Part shown: in pieces, positions 11,560 to 21,321 of the stretch
Position numbering within the stretch: position 1 is the stretch's first letter
Layout: every line of letters begins with the position of its first letter
Notes under the pieces: model-generated
Databases searched by the model: none
What the model was told of the DNA's origin: nothing
Seen by the model: only the letters and a program-made list of their open reading frames with translations
Made by a program: the position numbers and the translations under genes
Assembly: GCA_003427395.1 (NCBI GenBank)
Contig: BFEA01000082.1
Span: forward strand, 2,707,431 to 2,741,778
Direction: 5' to 3'
Length of the DNA stretch: 34,348 nucleotides
Source of the DNA: Chara braunii
Lineage: Eukaryota > Streptophyta > Charophyceae > Charales > Characeae

Positions 11560-12705
11560 AAGATCTTGTAAGGGCTCATGATGATAGGTGGATGGCGAGG
11601 CGCTTGTTTGACCCAAGCTCGACTGCCTCTACCGCCAGTACTATTGGAGGTACCATCACACCTTCGTTACGGAGTATGTCCGCACGTGCAAGATCTGCCA
11701 AGAGACCAATATCACCAACCACCCCCCCTATGGTCTTCTTCATCCTCTACCAATTCCTACATAACGTTGGACTTCTGTTTCCATAGACTTGATGGGTCAT
11801 CTGCATCCCGCCACCCCCGACGTTATGACGCTATCTTTATGGTTGTTTGTCGGTTGACTACGCGTACTCACTTCCTCCCCCGCGAGTGTGCCAGTTCATC
11901 GAAGGACATTGTCCCACTTTATTTAAACCGCATCGCCATTCATCACGGTCTTCCTACTAGTATTGTCTTTGACCGTGATCCCCTCTTCACTTCACACTTT
12001 TGGCGGGGACTTCATGAGATCTTCGGTTCCGAAATTGACTTTTCCTCCTCTTATCATCCCCAATCACACGGACAGACCTTGATCACTAACAAAACTCTTG
12101 GGAATATTCTCAAGAAGTTTGTTGAGCATGACTCTGATAATAATCATGCTATTTCACCAGCCAACGATATGTCTCCCTACTACTGTAACTTGGGATACCA
12201 CCCTCGTGTCCCATTTGACCTTCTTCGTTCATCTCAGATCCATCTTGACACTAAATGCCCTACCCTCGATGACCGGGTAAAGGAGATGGATGGGATTCTC
12301 AACAATGTTCGCAAAAACATTGCTGGCTCCCAGACTCGCATGACTACTAGCCCCAATTGTTCTTGTATCGACCACCCCTTTAAAGTTGGCAACGAGCTTC
12401 TTATCGACGCATGTCACTTCCAGCCCGAAGCCGACACGCTTCGGAAACTCCGACATCAATATATTGAACCGTCTATTCTTGCACCTACTGGACCTAATCA
12501 TTACTGTCCGGTGAGCTTCAAATTGAAGCTCCCCGATCTTATGTACCACGCTAACTTACATGACGTGCTCCATGTATTTCTTTTGCGTCCCTTTAGACGT
12601 TATCCTCCTGAGTTGCACGACTGTGAATCCCCTCTGGTGGCGGCAATACGCGGCCGAGGCCGAGACCTCGCAGTCATGGTCGCGGTCCATTACCATGAAA
12701 AATAA
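11560..12705 (+). pseudogene. Ty3/gypsy integrase, frame-broken
   Basis: The integrase is spread over at least two frames. The N-terminal zinc-finger region (a His-Asp pair near 11577, then a CKIC motif near 11689-11700) and the first core aspartate (codon 11786-11788) are out of frame with the rest. The long frame then carries YDAIF, the second aspartate (codon 11971-11973 in FDRDP) and the HPQSHGQT region. The residue 36 positions after that aspartate, where the catalytic Glu belongs, is Leu (12079-12081). The C-terminal segment ends near LLRPFRRYPP. In an active element this protein would insert the cDNA copy into chromatin. This copy has lost the DDE triad. Confidence 0.85.
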
Positions 12706-13455
12706 ATAAAAAAAATATAAAAATTCCTCGGCTACCAATCAAGCCGCCCGGGTCCCAGGTGACCAGCCCGTGCAAGGACCAGGGGAGGTCCAATCAAAAA
12801 GAAAAAAGAAAAAAAAGCCGAAAAAGACTATGTTATGTAGAAAAATAAACTTAACAATGTTTGCTTAAGGGCCACATCGAAATTCTGCACCAAATTTATA
12901 ATACAAAATAAAATTCAAAACTATTTTTTTTTAGTTTTATTTTTTTATTGTTTTTTACCCGGGCAGGCAAGTGACCCCGGGCCACTCTGGTAGCCTACAA
13001 AAATTCTAAAAAAAAAAGTGTGCGAAAATATGAACTCAACAACTTTTGTCTTGTGGTTATATATTCAAAACTTTACTTATTTTGAAATAAAAAACACATA
13101 AGTTTCATAGCTAATCAAAAAATAAAATAAAAAAATTACCTCGCTAAAATTAGTTTTTAAATTTTTAAAATTCAAAGACAAAGTCAAGAAATAAAATTAA
13201 AAAAATTGTGCAATATAGATCTCGAAAATATCTATAACATCATATTATTTATTTATTGTTTTTTAGAATTGTTTTAACTCTAAAAAAAATTCTTGAAAGT
13301 CACAGCCGAAGAGGAGGCAGCCGTGATCGCAGCCGCCTATCGAGTTTGACCTCGCGGTCGTGGCCGCGGGTTATACATAGTTTCACGGTCAACCTTACCT
13401 TCGCCCTTCTCTCATCATCATTCAAGGTCACAAGGAGTCTCAAATATCGCATCCG
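12640..13455. other. AT-rich interruption between integrase and chromodomain
   Basis: The integrase tail and chromodomain are normally adjacent, but here about 800 bp separate them. The filler is mostly A/T-rich, with GC-rich patches near each edge. Two of those patches are similar in direct orientation: GACCTCGCAGTCATGGTCGC (near 12663) and GACCTCGCGGTCGTGGCCGC (near 13358). A related GC-rich patch (CGGCCGCGGCCGAGA...) recurs at about 14340-14400. A secondary insertion is likely, but I could not define its target duplication. Confidence 0.5.
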
Positions 13456-13460
13456 GGCGT

Positions 13461-13634
13461 ATGACTGATGGTGACCCTCCCCACCTCCAGTATCTCGTTC
13501 GATGGAAGGGTTACCCTGGCGAAGAGTCTACTTGGGAGCCTCTTGAGCATCTGAAGCACACTATGACTTTCGTGCGTGCTTACGATCGTTCTTATCCTTT
13601 TCCTTCATCATCCGACTTCTCATACTTCGATTGA
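13461..13634 (+). CDS. Chromodomain fragment of chromovirus integrase
   Basis: The frame from ATG 13461 to TGA 13632-13634 encodes 57 residues. It contains YLVRWKGYPGEESTWEP, a textbook chromodomain signature with the aromatic residues that form the methyl-lysine cage (Tyr, Trp and the later Trp). In chromoviruses this domain directs integration to marked chromatin. Here it is detached from its integrase by the preceding interruption, so the ATG is probably internal to the original polyprotein. Selection on it as a stand-alone protein is unlikely. Confidence 0.75.
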   Translation: MTDGDPPHLQYLVRWKGYPGEESTWEPLEHLKHTMTFVRAYDRSYPFPSSSDFSYFD

Positions 13635-13639
13635 CCCAT

Positions 13640-14456
13640 CTACTTGAGCAACCACTAACATTCCCCCTCCTCCATTGATGGGTCCTCCTTTTCCACGGGT
13701 ACCTGCCTTAGGTCCTCCTCCCCCCGTGGATGTGGTTCATCCTGTTATGCCAGTCGATTCCTCCCGCCCTTAGTGTACCCATCGACTTCCTTCTCGCTAT
13801 CGTGACTGATCTCTACCCACTATACGCTCTTTATGTTTTACCATCCTGGGACACTTATGCAGCAGCTCTCGGTTTCGGCTCCTACATTCGACTTCTATAT
13901 TCTGCTTCTGCATTCAACTTCCTACCTCAGTGCTTCTCTTCAGTACCAACGTACTTATCGCAGTGTTCCGAACTTCCACTCAATTTCTGCGCTACTCATA
14001 CTTCATCTTGGTTAGTTCGACTCGACTTTAGTCTGGAGACTCATCAATTGGACTACTTCACTTTTTCAGCCACGGAGTTCCCATCATTCCCATCTACCCA
14101 CCAACCTCGAGTTTTGTGTGTTTTTTTAACGGGGAACGGGGGAATTAAACTCCCGTCGAATCCCGTTAATTCAGAGTTAAATTCAAAAAAACACCATTGA
14201 ATTCACGTTAAACGCGAAAATGGGCCGCTCGGGTTTTTCAAGCCCTACACCCCCATATTTTTAATTTTTTTTTGACGTATTGTTTTGGGGGGTGGGGGAA
14301 ATATTGAAAAACCAGACCACAGACTGGGCCTCATCTGCCGCGGCCGCGGCCGAGAATCTCGGCCTCAGCAGCCGAAATGCCAGCGGCCTAGGCCGCGGGT
14401 GTCACATANCCGACCGGCCTGCCACCCGCCACTCACCAACCCTCAACGCCCCAGTT
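13640..14456. other. Post-chromodomain region, no supportable gene
   Basis: This may include the retroelement's 3' untranslated tail, but no LTR boundary could be defined. GC-rich palindromic words (GGCCGCGGCCGAGA, GGCCTAGGCC) lie at 14337-14400, and a single unknown base is at 14409. Confidence 0.4.
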
Positions 14457-14549
14457 ATGTGTGTGTAGGTGTGCTGTGTGTGCACGTATGTGTGTATGTG
14501 TGTGCCTGCACATTACAGTGTGTCTGTGTGTCAATATAAATGTATGCGC

Positions 14550-14586
<37 letters not shown>
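14457..14586. repeat. (TG)n-rich microsatellite
   Basis: TG-rich sequence becomes nearly pure (TG)n from about 14549 to 14586. Confidence 0.9.
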
Positions 14587-14587
<1 letters not shown>

Positions 14588-15064
14588 ATGATTGTTGGCG
14601 TATGTCCATTGTTTCCCTTTTGAGGGATAAATTTTTTTCCCGTTGAAAACTAGGGGTGAGCAAAATAGGTTAGGGTGGGCGATTTGGGTCCGCGTTTTTT
14701 TTTGTTTTTCTCTTCTACTGCATCTTCTTAGAAATACAGTATCCAAGCATTCTGTTGTTTGTTACCAAGTAACGAAATCTAGAACGGGCTGCCATGCCTC
14801 GTTGGCAGGGCTTGCTAAGAAAAGAAAAGAAAAAAAAAACGTACTTACCTTTGCCACGAGAGTTGTGGACTCCACTCTGACCAAATGTGCAAAATGAGCA
14901 CGAACCTGGTAGAACATAGGTAGATACACTGCTAGTAGTTTAGAGCTTGAAATGCCATTTTTCCTGGCCGCGTGTGGGGCGGCACAACCCTGAGTAACTT
15001 GCTATTCGTTTTTCAGGTTTTTTTTGGTTTTTTTTTCCCCCACCCCTCTTGCGATCTAAGAACC

Positions 15065-15557
15065 TGGGCTCCGTCCAGCAGCCTAGCTCAGTTGGCTAGG
15101 CACACAAGTGGCATTCATGAAGTTATGGGTTCAATCCCCGCCTATGGCACTCTCGATGCCAACCGACTGAGATAGTCAGCTGAATCCTCCCAGTTTGTAT
15201 CAGTAAGGTCTTCAGCGAACACAACTGGGAGGCACCCCCTGTCCCTACTATCCTACTTCAGTGTGACGAGCACTGAGGACCATCACCCTAGCAGTATTGA
15301 GGGCAACTTGGCCCACACAGCAGTGACAAGCACCAGGGTTGGGCCAACCTCCCAACCCTAATAGAAGCACAGGCACACGAACCATGTCGTACGGGAACTT
15401 CGGACGCCAGACTCATGCAATCTGCGACAGGCATATTCTGTGTGTGTGTGTGTCTTTTTTTTCTTGTTTTTTATTTGTTTTTTATAGTTTTGATTTCTTT
15501 TTTAAATACACGAAGTTCTGAAAAAAAAAAAAAAAAAACAGTTGTACATCTTTGAAA
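15065..15557 (+). mobile_element. tRNA-derived SINE
   Basis: The 5' end carries intact RNA polymerase III promoter boxes: A box TAGCTCAGTTGG at 15084-15095 and B box GGTTCAATCCC at 15128-15138, spaced as in a tRNA. The acceptor and T stems do not pair properly, so this is not a tRNA gene. A tRNA-unrelated body follows, with a perfect 10-bp stem (CCTCCCAGTT 15186-15195 with AACTGGGAGG 15223-15232) and GGTTGGGCCAACC at 15337-15349. A T-rich stretch and an A17-18 tract (about 15521-15538) end it. GATCTAAGAACCT (15053-15065) and GATCTACAAACCT (15558-15570) are a candidate 13-bp target duplication (11 of 13), though it sits 19 nt past the A-tract. Confidence 0.8.
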
Positions 15558-15570
15558 GATCTACAAACCT

Positions 15571-16330
15571 ATATTTTTTATTTGTTTTTCTTTTTTTATT
15601 TTAGCCCTTAAAAAATATGTGTGAAACCGAAAAAAAAAAACACTCATTTCATTTTAGTTTTTGTTTTCTTCATTGTGTGTTTATGTTTTTGATTTTTAAA
15701 AAATATATTTAAACATCAAAGAATAAAAATAAAAATATAGGGTTTTACCCCTAGTTTCCCTGTCCATGTGGGTGTGTTCGTTTGCCGCCCTTCCTCCTTA
15801 CCCTATATTGCGCACTCTTCTCTAGAGTGTGTGTTTGCTTTGCTTGCAGCCCTTGGTCATATGTCTATGCCGACATAGCCCCCTATGATGATGGACCCTA
15901 TCCTTTCAGACTCGTTTGTGTGCTCCCTTGTGTGAGTGTCCTTTTCCTTTGAGTTGGCGATGTCCGTTTGATGGTTTCCATTGAGCCTGGTGTCGTGCAA
16001 TTATTCTCCGACTAAGCCTAATGATGTTTCATATGGTTGTGTGGGTAACCCCTTGAAGTTTACAGTGAGAGTTGTACTTTATTCGGCTATTGTGTACTTT
16101 GTACAAGGCACGTGTTCTTTTCCGGTGTGGATATTGATGTAGTTACTCTTTAGCCTTTGGGGCTCAGGTTATGCTCAACCACATTGGCTTAGGAGACATT
16201 TTCCTTTTTCTTGGTTGATAGTGATAAGACATTTCTCTTTTTTTGGCCGATACAGATTAGACATTTTTCTACTTTTTTGGTCGACTCAGAGTCTAGGCTT
16301 GAGGCTTAGTCTGCATTGCATATCTTTTTT
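15571..16330. other. Intergenic, no supportable gene
   Basis: A/T-rich homopolymer sequence to about 15760 is followed by T/G-rich sequence without an open coding frame or a recognised element. Confidence 0.45.
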
Positions 16331-16334
16331 GGCA

Positions 16335-17195
16335 CGATGTGACGCCCAACCTCACGCCCAGTGCGACTTCCCGTTTCGGAGTGTTAGGGGGCCTGGAAGT
16401 GCGAAAAGGGGGTGTGCCAAGGATTTTAGGAAAGTGGGGGAGGGTGGAGTTCCATGTCGGAACTCGAATCTCCGGCGTCAAGTTTCAAGGGTAGGAGTGC
16501 AAGTGTCTCGTTTTAGCTCAGAACCGGGGCGATCGCCGATCTCACGGCCTGGGCCAGGGACGTATCTAATGTACGAGCGGAACGCTATGAGTATCTCTCT
16601 GAGAGCCCATGTACCGTCGTCGGCCAAGGCACATCTCGGAGTCGGATGAGGATGGTCGTAGTCGGAGACTGTGCTCCCGAAGCTCTGCTTCAGAGTGGGT
16701 TCGTCGAATGAACCCCGCTTCACGATACTCGTTGTATTGTTGGCACTCCGCACACGGTGTGAGAGGCCAGTAGCGAGCTATGAAGTCCCACGAAATAACA
16801 GTCAGGTTTTCATATGGGAAAATGACGTACTAGAGAGGGAAACGGGTAGTAACAGCGACGAAGCCGGGGGTTAAATAATACTGTCTATTGCAGGTGTCGG
16901 GATAGTCCGGAATCCGAGAATCCTGGTTTATTGCCCACTAAAAATCGCCCCCCCACAGTCGATCGTTCTCAGTCTGATAGGGGTAGTCAGGGTTCCGTGA
17001 GTTTCTTCCCCGCCTACGCTGTTCCCCCTCCCAATACGCCCGATATTATGGGTTCCTTAAGCTTTCGCGGTCAGTGACCCAGAAGGGAGTTTCCGCAGCC
17101 ATATCCTACTTAATGGACTTTATTTGCACCCATTTCCTGACGAAGTGAGATCACAGTTGGGCTTACGCAGACACGCGTGTATGTTGCAGACTCCG
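16335..17195 (+). mobile_element. Dispersed retroelement-like repeat, plus copy
   Basis: This is the second copy of the family at 4050-5155, in the opposite orientation. It starts at TGTGACGCCC (about 16338), contains GGTGTGCCAAGGATTTTAGG, and carries a short frame (16671-16874, 67 residues) whose LALRT-R--RP and VPR residues match the other copy. The similarity continues to a GATATT-bearing stretch near 17040 and to GTTGGGCTTAC near 17157. Multiple stops show that it is decayed. Confidence 0.6.
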
Positions 17196-17432
17196 CTGTT
17201 GGACTGGCTGTTATACACGGGCGCTTGCGCAGGCCGACTGCTCAGATATTATCTCGTCGTGCGGATGAATTGGTGATAGGTGCTTTTGTCCGAGTATCGG
17301 TCTTTCCCATATGCATGCCATTATTTTCCATTTGCAACTTCACCATTTCAAGTGAGATCCTACCGTTACATACAATTCCGTGCAACAAAGAAGTGATTGT
17401 CTATCATCAAGAACCAATATATTTATCAGGTC

Positions 17433-17440
17433 ATTCCCAC
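17433..17440 (+). repeat. Left 8-bp target-site duplication of hAT-like element
   Basis: ATTCCCAC directly precedes the CAGGGTTGT terminus and matches ATTCCTAC after the other end at 7 of 8 positions. Confidence 0.75.
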
Positions 17441-17574
17441 CAGGGTTGTCAGGCGGCGGCCCCCAGGGGCAAAGTCGGGGTAGGGGTTTGACCCCCGGAC
17501 CCCCGCCGCGGGGGTGCTCCAGCCCCGCCCTCCCTAAAAAACACCCCCGTCGGCGCCCCGACCCCAGCACTCCC

Positions 17575-18096
17575 NNNNNNNNNNNNNNNNNNNNNNNNNN
17601 NNNNNNNNNNNNNNNNNNNNNNNNNNNNNNNNNNNNNNNNNNNNNNNNNNNNNNNNNNNNNNNNNNNNNNNNNNNNNNNNNNNNNNNNNNNNNNNNNNNN
17701 NNNNNNNNNNNNNNNNNNNNNNNNNNNNNNNNNNNNNNNNNNNNNNNNNNNNNNNNNNNNNNNNNNNNNNNNNNNNNNNNNNNNNNNNNNNNNNNNNNNN
17801 NNNNNNNNNNNNNNNNNNNNNNNNNNNNNNNNNNNNNNNNNNNNNNNNNNNNNNNNNNNNNNNNNNNNNNNNNNNNNNNNNNNNNNNNNNNNNNNNNNNN
17901 NNNNNNNNNNNNNNNNNNNNNNNNNNNNNNNNNNNNNNNNNNNNNNNNNNNNNNNNNNNNNNNNNNNNNNNNNNNNNNNNNNNNNNNNNNNNNNNNNNNN
18001 NNNNNNNNNNNNNNNNNNNNNNNNNNNNNNNNNNNNNNNNNNNNNNNNNNNNNNNNNNNNNNNNNNNNNNNNNNNNNNNNNNNNNNNNNNNNNNNN
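17575..18096. other. Assembly gap (Ns)
   Basis: 522 consecutive unknown bases inside the GC-rich core of the hAT-like element. Open frames drawn across it are meaningless. Confidence 1.
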
Positions 18097-18189
18097 CCCC
18101 GGCCCCGCACCCCGCCCCCGGCCCCGCACCCGCACCCGCACTACCCCGGGCTCACAAGGGTGGGGTGTAGCCCTGGGGGGGGCCCGAGG

Positions 18190-18224
18190 CCGGGCCAAAA
18201 CTGCAATATTGCAGTTTGGCCCGG
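18190..18224. repeat. Near-perfect palindrome in the hAT-like element
   Basis: CCGGGCCAAAACTGCAAT is followed by its reverse complement with one A/T fewer on the right side, giving a stem of about 17 bp centred on AATATT. Confidence 0.75.
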
Positions 18225-18354
18225 GGGTACAGGCTGCGGCTGGGCACCCCCCTGTATTTTTTATTTTTTTTTTGATTTTTTTTTTTTTTGATTTTTTTTG
18301 TCGGGGCGAGGGGTGCCGACCCCCGGCCCCCGGGGCCGGGGCTCAACAACCCTG

Positions 18355-18362
18355 ATTCCTAC
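18355..18362 (+). repeat. Right 8-bp target-site duplication of hAT-like element
   Basis: ATTCCTAC directly follows the ACAACCCTG terminus; see the matching left copy at 17433. Confidence 0.75.
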
Positions 18363-19890
18363 AATCATGCATGCAAATGGTCAGGCGAGACATTCGCGCC
18401 GAGCGTATCACGCAACACAGATGGGTACTAGAAAGTGACCAAATTTGAATTAAGCTAACGCTACTGAACCAAACAACATTGGAAATAAAAAACAACTCAG
18501 GAAAAGGAGGCATGAGTTCATTCATCAGCATGCATACATACATACAAAACAGACAATCCGAGATGACTTTTAAAGAAAATCTGAAACTGTCGCAACAAAG
18601 TTGGCCAATCGTTGGAATCAAAATTACACAGAAGGGTAGGAAGAAAGACGTTATTCCACCATATCCTCGTTTCTCTCCCTTTTTTTTCTCTCTCTCTCTC
18701 TCCACCTTTCTGGTGCGGACAGTCCGTCGCCCCACACCTCCAAACCATATAGAGCCGTCACCCCGCTTGGCCCGAGCATGTAGGCAAGACTCGCCCGTGT
18801 GCCACAGTCCTTCCCGACCATGCGTCAACCCCGCATACTCAGCACCAGCTCGTCGGATCACCCGACTCTTTACGCACCGTCTTTGTGCTCGTTAGCAGAT
18901 CCTCTCGACCGCGCTAACTCCCAAGTGGATTAGAGAGACAATTAATCGCGCTCACGAAATTTATAACTTGTGCCCCAGCGCGCAATAACCAGGATTGCCT
19001 GAGAAGGATAGGAGAAGGGAAGGAGGAAGTGCCTACGGCTGCATGGCTGGGCCGCGGCGTGGGGGACATAGCCTCACTCCACGCTTCAATCCAGTTATGC
19101 ACCAACCTGGCCAATGGGATAAAAACGGGAGAGCGCACGCAGCGACGCGGGAAAGCGTATCAAGAAAGGGGAAGATTACAGTTACACCTGCGTAGGCAAG
19201 GAGAGTAAGAAGAGATTGCAGTTGAGATCGTAATTTGGGCGCGGCGGGAACAGAGCGCAGGCCCAGGCGCAGCAAAGCGCACGCAAGCAAGAAGCGAAGT
19301 GCAGTTACAAACAAAAATTACGAGATACCCAATTTCGTAGTCTAATTAATGTCCGAATTGCAAAAAGAAATTTCGAGAACCCGCGCGGACCAGTTCAAAA
19401 TTCCAAAGGAATTCCCCGCGCGATTGCCGTGCCAAAAAAACGGACCATTGTTGAAAAAGAAAGAAAAGAAAAAGAGGGAAAAAAAAAAAAACCATAGCAG
19501 ACGTTATTCCCCTGCGCTCGCTAAGGCACGGGCCAACTGCCCCGAAGTTCAGAACCCCCCCCTTCCTTCTGTCGAGGGACCGAGAAGAGAACGGCGGAAA
19601 ACCAAGAATGATGGACTGCCATGCAATTTGTCCCCGATCCTTTTTATGTACCCCCTCCCTACCCCAATCCCGGTCGCGCAGAAGATGGCGCTTTAACAGA
19701 AAAGAGCTCGTCACATATGTGACGCCCAGGGGGTTCCATCCTGTGCAAGTTCCCGCTTGCACCCATCTCTCTCCAAAGCCAGGAAGAAGAAAAAAGGACT
19801 CCTTATCTCACGGAGATCACACGTGTCGTTACCATAGGATAAGAGTGTGGAAGTCATCCTGCTAACATGCCGTGATCCTCGCACCCTCTT
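18363..19890. other. Intergenic, no supportable gene
   Basis: This stretch holds only short domain-free frames. It includes the second copy of the 40-bp dispersed repeat, a perfect 14-bp palindrome GTCACATATGTGAC at 19710-19723, and a TGTGACGCCC word at 19718 like the start of the 16335 element, without further similarity that I could trace. Confidence 0.45.
18420..18459 (+). repeat. 40-bp dispersed repeat, copy 2
   Basis: 38 of 40 bases match 3915-3954 in the same orientation. It starts 66 bp past the right end of the hAT-like element. Confidence 0.75.
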
Positions 19891-20517
19891 TTAATGTTCC
19901 GAGGGAGGAGGGTAAGAGAGTCTGAATACGGAGGCGAGGGGTGGAGGATGTTCTCTTGGAAGTGGGGGCAAGAAGCTTGCCATCCTTGCTACTGCCCCGG
20001 GAAGCTCAAGGTACCGGATGGTGCGGTGCATGAGCGGGAAATGATGGCTGCCATGGGGGAGAGACGCAAGATAGTCGGGATAGAGAGTGGAAAAGGTGCG
20101 AAGCAAGGCTGCGCGAAATTGCTCGTCATCTGCGCACACGGGAATAGTTCCCATGACCGTGCAGTAGACTTCGATCACATTGTGATCCCGCCATGCGGCC
20201 CTGAAAAAAAGGATGTGAAGGCAAAAAGATGGGGAGACACACTGAGTAGTGGGATGCGGGTACACTGTGACGGCGATGCAAGTAGCGTAGAATTGGCAGA
20301 CGAGGGAAGATGGGAAGGGGTTTTGGGGAAATGTGAGTTGGGTGTCGATCTGCCGGAGTGTGAGGTAATCAAGGGGACGACGGGATAATGATCGGGGACG
20401 TAGCCCAATGCCCCGCATCGGCATATGCTCGAACTGAGGGACGGGGGGAAGGGGAGGGGGAGCGGCTCCGTTGCCTCCGCGTCGGCGCGCCCGAAGTCTC
20501 TGCACCACGATGCTCAT
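19891..20517 (-). CDS. Hypothetical Pro-rich protein frame, 208 aa
   Basis: This long minus-strand frame begins with an Arg-rich stretch and PPPLPPVP. Its C-terminal third is globular-looking, with Cys, Asp-Asp and His-rich segments, and ends in a second proline-rich stretch. It has no signal peptide or membrane segment, and I do not recognise the family. It overlaps the end of the 20635-20369 frame in another phase and may be the downstream part of the same decayed gene. It could also be a non-coding shadow. Confidence 0.35.
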   Translation of the reverse strand: MSIVVQRLRARRRGGNGAAPPPLPPVPQFEHMPMRGIGLRPRSLSRRPLDYLTLRQIDTQLTFPQNPFPSSLVCQFYATCIAVTVYPHPTTQCVSPSFCLHILFFRAAWRDHNVIEVYCTVMGTIPVCADDEQFRAALLRTFSTLYPDYLASLPHGSHHFPLMHRTIRYLELPGAVARMASFLPPLPREHPPPLASVFRLSYPPPSEH

Positions 20518-21117
20518 CTTTCTCTGTTGCCGGCTCCGGATCTCGAGTCGGATCGTTTGGAATTGGCAAATCGGTTCCCACCGACTGCTGTAATGGCCGC
20601 TTTCCTTCCGCTATTTCGGCCCTCCGCCTCTCCACTTCCGCAGGGTCTTCTCTCGGCGTCTCCGCCTGTCCCGCCTCTTCTCCCTCACTCGCTCCTCCTC
20701 CTCGTCTTCTTCTTCTTCTTTTTCGCTTATCGCCCTCGACTCATGCTCACTATGCTCGCTATAATATTTGTCCTCCTCAGAGGTACTCTCCGATTCGTCT
20801 TCCTCCTCTTCCTCTTCCTCTTTGTCTTCCGACGTCGGCTCACCTCGATTAAGGAAGACAATATCGATTATCTCCGCGGGGTTAAGGTAATTACCGTGAG
20901 ACGGGTAATTACGGTTGTCCCAATTACCTTCTAAGCATGCCGACCACTGAAGGTACGGTGTCAGGCTGCGTGAAAGAATATGCGGCACCGGACTCTCGTC
21001 GCAGTGCGAGATGACGCTGATCGGTAGATCGTCCAATAGTTGCGTCAGGAGGATTAGGAGCTCCTCTACGATGGGCTGTCGATGTCCCGCCTCTACCGAT
21101 CCGAAGACGAATCCCAA
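20369..21117 (-). pseudogene. Charged Glu/Arg-rich protein, frameshifted
   Basis: The upstream frame (21117-20611, 168 residues) starts with an amphipathic segment, then a WDNRNYPSHGNYLNP patch. From about residue 95 it becomes a long Glu/Asp/Ser-rich tract and then an Arg-rich tract. Coding-like character then jumps to another phase (20635-20369), which supplies a basic coil-like ERRRAEIAEGK stretch and an SRSPSPSPRPS stretch. The switch occurs in an Arg-rich, purine-biased segment near 20610-20690. This composition is common in element-encoded or nuclear low-complexity proteins. I cannot name a family. It is either a decayed gene or a sequencing indel. Confidence 0.45.
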
Positions 21118-21237
21118 CAGATCTCCCTCTACCTCCGTTCTCCAAGCTTGAATGATGAGTAACTCTACGTCTTCGCTCTCAGCGTGGTGCTCGCTGTCCC
21201 AGGTCCACTTCAGGTCTATCTCGATTAGTTTTGGGTG

Positions 21238-21321
21238 CCCAAAGTTTGGCCGTTTGGTACTACCGGCCCAAATGTCCCGCCCAAAGTTTGGCCGTTTGGT
21301 ACTACCGGCTCAAATGTCTCT
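21238..21321 (+). repeat. Two-copy 42-bp tandem repeat
   Basis: The unit starting CCCAAAGTTTGGCCGTTTGG at 21238 repeats from 21280 with a period of exactly 42 bp and almost no differences. Neighbouring TGGGCC words suggest a larger repeat family. Confidence 0.85.

Larger units (their letters stand above)
11478..13634 (+). mobile_element. Degraded chromovirus (Ty3/gypsy) 3' pol remnant
   Basis: Integrase zinc-finger remnants, an integrase core, a C-terminal GPY/F-like segment and a chromodomain occur in the standard Ty3/gypsy order. The chromodomain marks the chromovirus clade found in plants, fungi and some animals. I see no reverse transcriptase, RNase H, protease or gag upstream and no paired LTRs. 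Several frame changes, a lost catalytic residue and an AT-rich interruption (about 12640-13455) show that this copy cannot encode an active integrase. Confidence 0.85.
17441..18354. mobile_element. hAT-like non-autonomous DNA transposon with N gap
   Basis: The ends are inverted: CAGGGTTGT at 17441-17449 and ACAACCCTG at 18346-18354. Near-identical 8-bp sequences lie outside them (17433-17440 and 18355-18362). CAGGG-type termini with 8-bp duplications are the hallmark of the hAT superfamily. The interior is extremely GC-rich on both sides of the gap, and the right part carries a near-perfect palindrome centred on AATATT (about 18190-18224). No transposase frame is visible. The true length is unknown because the 522-base gap may be only an estimate. 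Confidence 0.8.

Noticed and set aside
15080-15150. A functional tRNA gene
   Set aside because: The A and B boxes are present, but the acceptor and T stems do not pair and a long SINE body follows.
17340-18291. Long ORFs on both strands
   Set aside because: They exist only because the N gap contains no stop codons.
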